Shown piece by piece: positions 45,645 through 54,701 of a stretch of 64,000 nt of DNA. The notes beneath the pieces were generated by a model. That model was not told where the DNA came from, ran no database searches, and was given only the letters and a program-made list of their open reading frames with translations. Made by a program: the position numbers and the translations under genes. Position 1 is the first letter of the stretch; the number at the start of each line of letters is the position of its first letter. The DNA is from Ipomoea triloba (taxonomy: Eukaryota; Streptophyta; Magnoliopsida; Solanales; Convolvulaceae). The stretch spans positions 17,324,022 through 17,388,021 of the forward strand of contig NC_044923.1 in the NCBI RefSeq assembly GCF_003576645.1, read 5' to 3'.

Positions 45645-48050
45645 ATGTCTAAAATGGAACATCATAGGCATTTTCTTATGTTTAACTTGGACAAGTTTGA
45701 TGATTGGAAAGTGCGCATGCAGGCTCACTTGTCTGCCATGCATGATGAGATGTGGGACGTGATAACTATTGGACCCATCCAGATACTACAAGTGAACCCC
45801 AATCGTGTTGCTACCGATCCGACATCACCAGAAATGATTCCAAAGGAGAAATCCTTGCTGACTACCGAAGAGAGAACCCGAGTAAATCTCGACAATATAG
45901 CCAAGGATATACTCTACAAGGCTTTGGACGAATCATTGTTCCCGAGAGTAAGAAAGTGCAAGACTACTAAAGAAATCTGGGATGTACTTATGCTCATAGG
46001 TGATGGAGACGAACAAGAGAAGGAGAACAAGCTAACCATTGCCATGAAGAAGTTTGAAGATTTCAAACTCAACCCAAAGGAGTCCATAACTGAAATGGAA
46101 GCTCGGTTCATAAAATTATTGATGGAAATCAATGATCTTGATGAGAAAAAGCTAACACAAAAGGAGATAAGCTTGAAGATTCTCCGAGGACTACCCAAAA
46201 GCTGGGAAATGAAAGTAGTAGCCATGCGAGATCATAGAGACCTCAAGACAACGAGCACTACTAAGATCTTTAGTGATCTGAAAGCCTACGAGTTCGAGAA
46301 GGAAGCTCAAAATGATGAAGAACCTGAAACGAGAAACATAGCCTTAGTTGCAAATCATCAACCTTCATCATCAACACCAAGGTCGAATACTAACCCCTCA
46401 TCTGATTTTTTCACTGACGACCAGCTTGCTTTGTTCATGAGAAGGTTCAAAAGATTCATGCGAAAGAATCAATCCTATGATAACTCTGACAAGACGAGAA
46501 GAATGAAGTATCGAAGCAATGACAAGGCTAGCGGATCCAGAACACATGAGAAGGATGAAATACAAGTGCTATGTTATAACTGCCGAAAACCTGGACACTT
46601 CAAAGTCGAATGTCCATATCCCATCGTCAAGAAGCATCCGGACGAGCACAACTACAAGAAGAATTTGGGAAATTATCACAACCCGAAGAGTGCATCAAAT
46701 GATGCTGACGAAGAGCCAAACAAAAACCAGAAGAATGATAGGCGAAGGAAGGCTCTAGCTGTAGAAGAGAAGTCAGGAGAAAAGAACGACGAGTCATGCA
46801 CATCCAGCTCTAGTTTAGAAAGTGACAGTTCGGAAGATGAGAAAGGACTACTGTGTCTTTTCAATCAAGAGGACTCAGATGAAGAGTTGTGCCTTATGGA
46901 TGATGAAGAAGAGGTAACTTCACAAAACCACTCTTCTAATTATAGTTCCGAATCCACATATCATGAAAACCCTAAGGAAGCATTTGAAAGAATGATGAAG
47001 AGTTTTGATGGTATTGAGGATTCACACTTAAAACTCAAAGAAGAGAATGCCAAGCTATTGGCAGAAAGACAAGATCTCGAGGACTTAAGGTCCAAAAATG
47101 CTGAGATGCTTGAATCTATAAGCCAGCTTGAGAAGCAAGTTCATCTTCTTGAGGAAGAGTGTAAAGCGAAGGATGATAGAGAGCAAAACTTGCGTGCGGT
47201 ACTTGCGACATTTACAAATTCATCTAGATTAATGGATCGAATGGTAGATGATCAAAGACCATCAGGGAGTAGAACCAGACTCGGCTATAACTCCAGCTCT
47301 TGTCAACATGTTCTCTTAACACGACCAACTGACCCTTCTACTAGTGGAGGTTTAAGCTCCGTCTTTGTCCAAGGACAAATTGAAAATCTTGAGCCAGTGA
47401 TTAACGCCACAAATGGAACAGAACCACAATCAACGAGTCGATCTAATGATTCGACTGAAACATGTATTGTGGAACCTACGAGAGGGGATTTCCAAAACGG
47501 TAACCCGAGAAGTCATCAGACCCCTCGGTATTGACCTCGCGTACCGAACCATCACGGTCGTATCGCAAATGGTCAACCACTTGGGAATAACCAATCTAAA
47601 GGGAAACTCCAAGGCAATAAGAGGCAACATTACTCACAGAGGCAACGCAAGGATATGCCTCAGGGAAGACCGAACTCTTACCCGAGTAATGTCAAGAATT
47701 TCAAAAAGTTCCCTAGCAAGCATAGAGGTGGAGAAGGTACTCGATATCCGAGTGATGAGGACTGGCTTATGGATTATGAACCAATGACGAGAGCAAAGTT
47801 TCTGCTCCATCATAGACATAAACAGACCTTATACACTAGAGTTAACACGAATAAACAAACACCTTCTCTTCAAAAGGTTTATTCACCGAAGTCACCTCAA
47901 GCCTACTATGCTATCCCTTATGATTATCGCGTGTTTAATGGGTATCGTGGACCGAGGATGAACCTTACGAGTTCTAGGTATGCATGGATGCCCAAGCTCA
48001 CCGCTAACCGACAAGGACCCAAGAAGGTATGGGTACCTAAAAATACTTAA
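45645..48050 (+). pseudogene. Inner element gag (zinc knuckle, coiled coil), interrupted by one TGA
   Basis: The frame is open for 629 codons from the ATG at 45645 to a TGA at 47532-47534, then open in the same frame to TAA at 48048-48050. The N-terminal third is a copia-type Gag (WKVRMQAHLSAM, MEARFIKLLMEI, ILRGLPKSWEMKV). The zinc knuckle CYNCRKPGHFKVEC is near residue 310, and a strong coiled coil follows around 460-520. The tail is basic and rich in R, Q and N. Gag forms the particle and binds RNA. The extended C-terminus with coiled coil is a Sirevirus habit. Whether the TGA is a mutation or a real Gag end is unknown. Confidence 0.8.
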
Positions 48051-48057
48051 TCTTTGA

Positions 48058-48417
48058 ATGCAGGGAAACAGGACCATCTGGTATGTAGATAGCGGTTGCT
48101 CAAGACATATGACTGGAGATAAATCAGAACTGAGCAATTATAAAGCGAAGAATGGTCCTAAAGTAGTCTTCGGTGGGAACTCAAGTGGACGAACTATGGG
48201 TACCGGAGATGTTATGAAGAATGGTTTAATCATCCAAGAAGTCTCATATGTTGAAGGATTAAAGTTCAATCTTTTAAGCACAAGTCAGTTTTGTGACAAA
48301 GGATACAGAGTTATATTCTCACGAGATCTATGTCAAGTTATCTCAGAGCTATCTCATGAAGTTGTATTGACAGCAAAACGAAGAAAGAATTGTATGTTTT
48401 CACGTGGGAAACAGTGA
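48058..48417 (+). pseudogene. Inner element aspartic protease region
   Basis: The frame is shifted by one relative to gag. TIWYVDSGCSRHMTG carries the catalytic DSG triad. The frame follows a TGA and ends at TGA 48415-48417; the pol sequence carries on in another frame from about 48385, so a frame change breaks the polyprotein here. Confidence 0.8.
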
Positions 48418-49703
48418 GACCAAATACCTGCCTAGTCGCCAAAAGTAAGAGAGATCTAAGTTGGGAATGGCATCATAAACTCAATCATCTCAACTTCAAG
48501 GCCATCAACAAGCTTGCAAGAAAGGAACTGCTTGAAGGATTACCGAACGTAATCTATGACAAGGATAAAGTATGTGAAGCATGTCAAAAGGGAAAGCAGA
48601 TCAAGTCTTCGTTCAAAACGAAATCTCTTAACACCAATGCAAGGCCATTAAGTCTACTCCATATGGACTTATTTGGACCAGTTGATCCAGTTAGTCTAAG
48701 CAGGAGAAAGTACACTCTTGTGGTAGTAGATGACTACACAAGATATACATGGACATCGTTTCTAAGAAAGAAGAATGAAACTGAGAAAGTCCTTCCAAAC
48801 TTGCTCCGAAGACTTCAAATCGAAAAGGATCTGAGTATTGTCAAAATCCGGTCTGATCGAGGAACTGAATTCGTAAACAAAGTCATTCAGGATTTCTGTG
48901 GACAACACGGTATACTACATCAGCTTTCAGCAGTAAGAACTCCTCAACAGAATGGTGTAGCTGAGAGACGCAACAGAACCCTCAAAGAAGCAGCAAGATC
49001 CATGATTGCTTTCTCAGGCTTACCTAAACGGTTTTGGGTCGAAGCTATAAACACTGCTTGCTACACTCAAAATAGATCTCTTATTCATAAAGATCATGGA
49101 GCTACACCTTACGAACTCTGGAAAGGCAGAAAACCTATTGTAAAATACTTTCATATATTTGGAAGTAAATGCTTCATCCACAACAACGGGAAATCACATC
49201 TAAAGGCTTTTGATGAACGTGCCGATGAAGGAATATTTATGGGATATTCTGAAAAGAGTAAAGCCTTTCGAGTACTGAACAAGCGAACCATGGTGATAAA
49301 AGAATCAATACACGTAGTCTTCGACGAACCATCAAAAGAGGGCGTGGTGATCTCTGACAGACAAACTGATGAAGAAGCGAAAGATAGAGAAATCGAAGAA
49401 CTATCCGAAGGATCAGAATCAGAAGACGACGATTATCCACTCTTTCCAAATTTTCCACCGAATACTTCATCTCAAACCGAAGTATTACCGAATGATGGAA
49501 ATGAGCCAATAATTCAACAAGATGGAAGCAATCAAGGCGAACCCTTTATCGATGAAGGAACACCTCCTTCCACTTTTCAACCGGATCTAAAATGGTTGAG
49601 AAATCATCCTCAAGATCAAATCATCGGTGATATACATGATAATGTACGAACTCGTGCATCCATTCGGGAATGCATGATGGAATGTTTTATATCTCAAAAT
49701 TAA
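48387..49703 (+). pseudogene. Inner element integrase
   Basis: It begins with the pre-integrase zinc-binding region (WHHKLNHLNFKAINK, then VCEACQKGKQ), followed by the DDE core (HMDLFGPV, VVVDDYTRYTW, RSDRGTEF, QNGVAERRNRTLKE) and the long variable C-terminal part ending in acidic linker sequence. A TAA at 49701-49703 separates it from the RT, which continues in the same frame. It would insert the cDNA copy into chromosomes. Confidence 0.85.
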
Positions 49704-51226
49704 CCAAAGACCGTCGAAGAAGCACTGAATGACTCGGACTGGGTCATTGCCGTGCAAGATGAACTACATCAATTTGAGAGAAATGATGTATGGGAACTGG
49801 TTCCACGACCAACTCATCAAAACGTCATTGGAACCAAATGGGTTTTCAGAAACAAGATGAATGAGCAAGGAGTCATTGTTAGGAACAAGGCTCGGTTAGT
49901 TGCAAAAGGATACTGTCAGGAAGAAGGGATCAATTTTGATGAAACCTTTGCTCCTGTTTCTAGACTCGAAGCCATAAGGATCTTTCTAGCATATGCTGCA
50001 TGGAAAGACTTTAAAGTCTATCAAATGGATGTCAAAAGTGCCTTCTTAAATGGGCTTTTGGAAGAAGAAGTATACGTCGAGCAGCCCCCAGGTTTTGTCT
50101 CTGAAGTCGGGATGGATAAGGTCTATAAACTCAAAAAGGCTTTATATGGTTTAAAACAAGCTCCAAGGGCTTGGTATGACACCTTATCATGCTTTCTTAT
50201 AAGCTGTGGATTCACGAAAGGGATAGTTGACAAAACCCTTTTTAGAATAAAAATGGAGATCATATCCTGTTGGTATAGATATATGTAGATGACATCATCT
50301 TTGGAAGTACCGATTCGGATCTATGTGAGAAATTCTCAAAACTCATGCAAGGAAAATTTGAGATGAGCATGATGGGAGAATTAAATTACTTTTTGGGTCT
50401 TCAAGTCAAACAAGAACGAAATGGGATTTTTATCAATCAAGCAAAATACACCAAGGATCTCATCAAGAAATTTGGAGTCGATGGGAAATCCTCAGTTAAA
50501 ATACCCATGAACACTTCGTTACGAATGGATATCGATAACGACGGGAAGGATGTAGATCAGACGAAGTATAGAGGAATCATCGGTTCTCTATTATATCTTA
50601 CAGCCAGTCGACCAGACATATCATTTGCTGTAGGGGTATGTGCTCGGTTTCAAGCCAATCCGAAGGAAAGTCATTTGAGTGCTGCCAAAAAGATACTAAG
50701 ATATCTAAAAGGGACTCAAAGTGTGGGACTTTGGTACCCGAGGAGTGACACCTTCGATTTAGTTGGATATTCTGACGCAGATTTTGCTGGTTGTAAAATT
50801 GATCGAAAAAGCACATCAGGGACATGCCAATTCTTAGGGGGAAGGCTTGTCTCTTGGTTTAGCAAAAAGCAAAATTCTATTGCTACAAGCACGGCTGAAG
50901 CCGAATACATAGCGGCTGGTAGTTGTTGTGCACAAATATTGTGGATGATGCAACAACTCAAGGACTATGGCGTATCTGCCAAAGAAGTAAGCATTATGTG
51001 TGATAACACAAGTGCTATCGCCATAACCCAAAATCCTGTGTTACACTCAAGAACCAAGCATATTGATATAAAATATCACTTCATTAGAGACCATGTGGAG
51101 AAAAAGGATATCAAACTTGAGTATGTGAATACCGAAGACCAGCTTGCGGATATTCTCACGAAACCGCTTGCCGAAGCAAGATTCTCTAACTTGAGGCATG
51201 AACTCGGTATGATCGAGATGAATTAA
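49704..51226 (+). pseudogene. Inner element reverse transcriptase and RNase H, one frameshift
   Basis: The first frame (to 50288) has [42 protein letters not shown] and [13 protein letters not shown] frame change falls at about 50265-50280, just before the catalytic YVDD (50282-50293), which lies in the second frame. That frame carries the RT end and RNase H (GYSDADFAG, STSGTCQFLGG, ATSTAEAEYIA, ADILTKPL) to TAA at 51224-51226. Catalytic residues are present, so only the frame is broken. Confidence 0.85.
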
Positions 51227-51389
51227 TGAAGAGACAATTGAATCGATCCAAAATTGAAGGGACATATCAGTTATGACATCTTGAAATTAATGCTCATCAG
51301 AATTAGAAGTTCACGGATTCATATTAATTGATAAGCTCAGAAATCTTGGACGGTTGCAACTTTGATTGGTCACGTCAAATGGATCTCAG

Positions 51390-51421
51390 CCAATCACAAA
51401 GCCACAATCTCTCTATAAATA
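51390..51421 (+). promoter_or_regulatory. CCAAT and TATA motifs before the first accessory ORF
   Basis: CCAAT at 51390-51394 and TATAAATA at 51414-51421 stand about 70-100 bp upstream of the ATG at 51490. A TTTTGTAG acceptor-like site (AG at 51486-51487) lies directly before the ATG. Either an internal promoter or a spliced sub-genomic RNA would place this ORF first on a transcript. Confidence 0.4.
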
Positions 51422-51489
51422 GATCACAACCGAGGAAGGAAGAGGTATCCTAACACCTAATCCTTTGTGTTGTCTTCTATTTTGTAGGA

Positions 51490-52113
51490 ATGGATAAAGG
51501 GAAGGGCAAGAAAGCGTGTTCTAAAGAGAAACCCGTCAAGAAAAGGTTCTCCTTTCGGTTGTTGTTGAAAGAAGGCACTAGCAAACTCAACAAGTTGAGA
51601 GAGGAAAAGGGAGAACCACTCCAAGGTGACACATCTGCACATCCTCTAGAAGTCTCTGACTCGGATTCTGAGGATTTCGTGCCCAAGCCACCAACCATGT
51701 CAGTTCCAGGCTTCTATTCTAAAGGTTTAGCTCCACCTAATGAGGAACCCTTCTGGCCAAGGCTAACTCCTCCACCTTCCATGAACGATATTGGAGATGA
51801 TGCCTGGAATGACATCCAAGGATGGTACCAACGGAATCAGGCTCCAAACCAGCCAGTGAATGCTGACCATGACGAGGACTATCTTCGCTACCTTGCGATG
51901 CTTGAACTAGATGATATATCTGACAAGTCCTCGGTGCTTGAAAATGAACCTGGTTATGGACCCATGGCTCCATCTTGGATCCCTGACGCTGCCCCAAGTG
52001 CTCTACCAGCTCCAAGCCCTCCTACCACGGAGAGCAGCCAAGGACAAAGCCTTATGTCTACTGCCAATAGTAGGCATGCAAAGAATAAGGGCAAAGGCAA
52101 GGCAAGAAAGTAG
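51490..52113 (+). CDS. Accessory ORF 1 of the inner element, unknown function (207 aa)
   Basis: Intact 207-codon frame after the pol end. The N-terminus is strongly basic (MDKGKGKKACSKEKPVKKR), the middle acidic and proline-rich (SDSDSEDFVPKPP, EEPFWPRLTPPPSMND), and the C-terminus is a short basic tail rich in K and G. No signal peptide, membrane segment or enzyme motif is visible; low complexity suggests a largely disordered protein, perhaps nucleic-acid binding at its ends. It lies between RNase H and a later MULE insertion. I do not recognise it. In position it matches the extra ORFs of Sireviruses, some called env-like, but nothing here looks like an envelope protein. Confidence 0.5.
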   Translation: MDKGKGKKACSKEKPVKKRFSFRLLLKEGTSKLNKLREEKGEPLQGDTSAHPLEVSDSDSEDFVPKPPTMSVPGFYSKGLAPPNEEPFWPRLTPPPSMNDIGDDAWNDIQGWYQRNQAPNQPVNADHDEDYLRYLAMLELDDISDKSSVLENEPGYGPMAPSWIPDAAPSALPAPSPPTTESSQGQSLMSTANSRHAKNKGKGKARK

Positions 52114-52634
52114 TTGTCATGCCTTGTAACAAAATCAGGGTTGGGTTGGTCAGTCCAGTCTGTTATCTTGGATGTCACTTTGTTATCTCTTTTTAATGGA
52201 ACTATCTTTTGCTTGCGTAGTCTGTCATTCTCTTTTCCGAAGTATTAAAATTTTTACCGAAGAATGACAAACTCAATGAGTACCGAAGACTGATAAAGCA
52301 CAAAGCACATGTGATGACCGAACCCATACTGACCGAAGGATATAGCTACCGAATCCTTAACCCCGAAAACTCTCTATGTGGTTCTCGTGATCGAATGGTC
52401 AAATATGTATCGTGCTGAACAAGTTTCAGAGTGAACCTCACTTATAACCGTTCAACTTGAGAACGTGGGATCATGGTGATACACGTGTCGACGCCCTATT
52501 TGAAGTAAATGCCGAAGCATGCGCTCCAACTTCTCTGAACCGTCTGACATGAAAGGACAGGCCATCAAGGATGTGATGGTAAAATGAGTGCATTTCTCTC
52601 TCCTCATTAAATAGCTATTTCATCTTATGGGAAA
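52114..52634 (+). other. Untranslated stretch of the inner element
   Basis: Non-coding, with repeated accgaa(g/t) phrases also abundant in the LTR. It ends with TATGGGAAA, the target duplicated by the next insertion. Confidence 0.4.
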
Positions 52635-53476
52635 GAGTTAATACCACAAATGGTCCTCTGACTATTGGGGTAGTACTCCTTTTAGTACTCGACTTTCAAT
52701 TCGACCACAAATGGTTCTCTGAATTTCATTTTTGACCACAAATAGTCCTTTTGTTAAAATTTCTGTTAAACAGGTGTTAAATCTAGGGGTATTATCGTCA
52801 AATTGATATATATAATGTTCATAAAATAAAAATGTTTATAATTTTTCACCAACAAGCATAATTGAAACAATTAACAAATATAAATACTCATAAATAAAAA
52901 GACAATACACTTTATTCTCGTAATTATGCGTACAAAATTAAGATTTAATATTAGAGCTATCTATTTTAATTTAACCAACAGACTAAAATGGAAGATTTTT
53001 TTTAAAAAATCTTGCTTTCATCATTTTCATGGTTGTTCATACATGGTCGATTAATAATTTTCACTTTTCATTAATCGATCAAACATTTTGTTTGGGACAT
53101 GACTGAAAGCTGCTACAGTTGAATTAATATAATTAATCAAGTACAAATTGCGAACATTAATCATGGATTTTTATTTAATTTGTTCATTTATATAAGTTCT
53201 CACGTCCATTTTATTTTTATATTTATTAACTTAATGTTTATTAATGTTTGAAATTAATTATGTTGTCATATAATTCTAAAAAAGAACTAATCATAAGAAT
53301 ATTAATCAATTTGACGATATTACCCCTAGATTTAACACCTATTTAACAGAAATTTTAACAGAGGACTATTTGTGGTCAAAAATGAAAGTCAGAGGACCAT
53401 TTGTGGTCGAATTGAAAGTCGATGACTAAAAGAAGTACTACCCCAATAGTCAGAGGACCATTTGTGGTATTAACTC
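52635..53476. mobile_element. MULE-type element inserted between accessory ORFs
   Basis: An 842-bp element flanked by an exact 9-bp duplication TATGGGAAA (52626-52634 and 53477-53485). TIRs of about 170 bp start GAGTTAATACCACAAATGG. The AT-rich middle encodes nothing. A 9-bp duplication and long TIRs indicate a non-autonomous Mutator-like element. It is younger than the host retrotransposon. Confidence 0.85.
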
Positions 53477-53607
53477 TATGGGAAACTACCCTTACCAGTA
53501 CAAACCTCATATACGACTTTATGCCATTTTTGCCCCCTCATTAAAGGGCATTTTCGCTCCACTTTTTCTAAAATGACCTGATCCACCCGATCCACCATCT
53601 CTCACCA

Positions 53608-53614
53608 TATATAA
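53608..53614 (+). promoter_or_regulatory. TATA box before accessory ORF 2
   Basis: TATATAA about 100 bp upstream of the ATG at 53715, followed by a pyrimidine-rich, gene-like leader with an aaaaaccctaaaacc telo-box-like motif. Confidence 0.45.
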
Positions 53615-53714
53615 CCTCTTGTACCTCTTACTTTTTACCGTTTACCCTCCCAAAAAGCTTCTTCTACCCTCAAAAACCCTAAAACCTCTCCAAAAACACC
53701 AAAAGTTGGAAATA

Positions 53715-54701
53715 ATGTCATCATCTGAATCAAGTTCTTCGTTTGAAAGTTCAAGTTCCTCTTCCGATGAGGTTGCTAATGCTCATGCGCCACCGCCAAA
53801 ACCCTCACCCTCGCCGGAAAAGACATCGGCCTCTCAAGAATCTTTTAGACCACCACAGATCATAACCCGCCCATGTGAAGATGTGGAAGTTTTCAAGTTC
53901 TTCTCCACCGTTGTTAAAGGTCAGAAGTCAAACCATTGCATGGTTAAAGTCGGTTCGATGCTTGATGTCGACGGTTTTCTTGATAAAGTGCTTGACAAAG
54001 ACTTTGGAAGTCACGTTGTGAAGTGCCTTGAGGATGGTAATCTTTGCAAGTTTGTTACTTTTAAACATAAAGCTTGGTATCCCATTGATGTGACACAGTT
54101 CTACATTAATGCTGAAATACAAACTGTCAATGGCGTTCATGAAATTCACTCAGTGGTTAATGGTACTGAGGTTGTGATCACTCATGAAGACATTAGGAGA
54201 GTTTTTGACTTTCCTATCTGTGGGGATGGCTTCCATCCGGACTGCTCTGAGAAGAAATATAGCAGAAAGAAGATGTGGAAAAAGATACAACCCTCATCCT
54301 TTCCATCTATTTTGAAGAAAAAGATGCTGAAGCTGGACTATGAATTTGTCGTAGACATCTTGAATAAGATTGTTGAGAGCAAACAATCTGGGACTAATGA
54401 TATTTCTGACAAGAAGATGCGGATGTTGTGTGCACTTCTGGAAAATTACCCTGTTGATTGGTCAAGGGTGATTTTTAACTTTCTAGTGGATAATGTTCAA
54501 ACAGGTATTAATCCTATGACCAGATGGATTGTTAAAGTTCTTGGCTACGGATTCATGCTCAGTACTCTTCTGAGAGATAAGAAGGTGAAGTTGCGTATTG
54601 GAACTGCCTCACATAGAAATCATTATCACATGACCTCAAAGCCTCCTAATTACCTCAAGAGAAAGGCAAATGAACTGGAAGCTGCCTTGAGAAAAGAATA
54701 G
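53715..54701 (+). CDS. Accessory ORF 2a of the inner element: plant-transposon-protein-like domain (328 aa to first TAG)
   Basis: The start is the ATG at 53715 after a leader-like stretch. Residues 1-60 are Ser- then Pro-rich. From about residue 60 a globular domain follows: CKFVTFKHKAWYPIDVTQFY, then ITHEDIRRVFDFPICGDGF, then a helical part with MRMLCALLENYPVDWSRVIF and MTRWIVKVLGYGFMLSTLLR. This arrangement resembles the 'putative plant transposon protein' domain (PF20167 type) seen in extra ORFs of plant retroelements; I infer this from pattern only. The frame ends at TAG 54699-54701 but stays open beyond it. No membrane segment or signal peptide is seen. Confidence 0.5.
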   Translation: MSSSESSSSFESSSSSSDEVANAHAPPPKPSPSPEKTSASQESFRPPQIITRPCEDVEVFKFFSTVVKGQKSNHCMVKVGSMLDVDGFLDKVLDKDFGSHVVKCLEDGNLCKFVTFKHKAWYPIDVTQFYINAEIQTVNGVHEIHSVVNGTEVVITHEDIRRVFDFPICGDGFHPDCSEKKYSRKKMWKKIQPSSFPSILKKKMLKLDYEFVVDILNKIVESKQSGTNDISDKKMRMLCALLENYPVDWSRVIFNFLVDNVQTGINPMTRWIVKVLGYGFMLSTLLRDKKVKLRIGTASHRNHYHMTSKPPNYLKRKANELEAALRKE

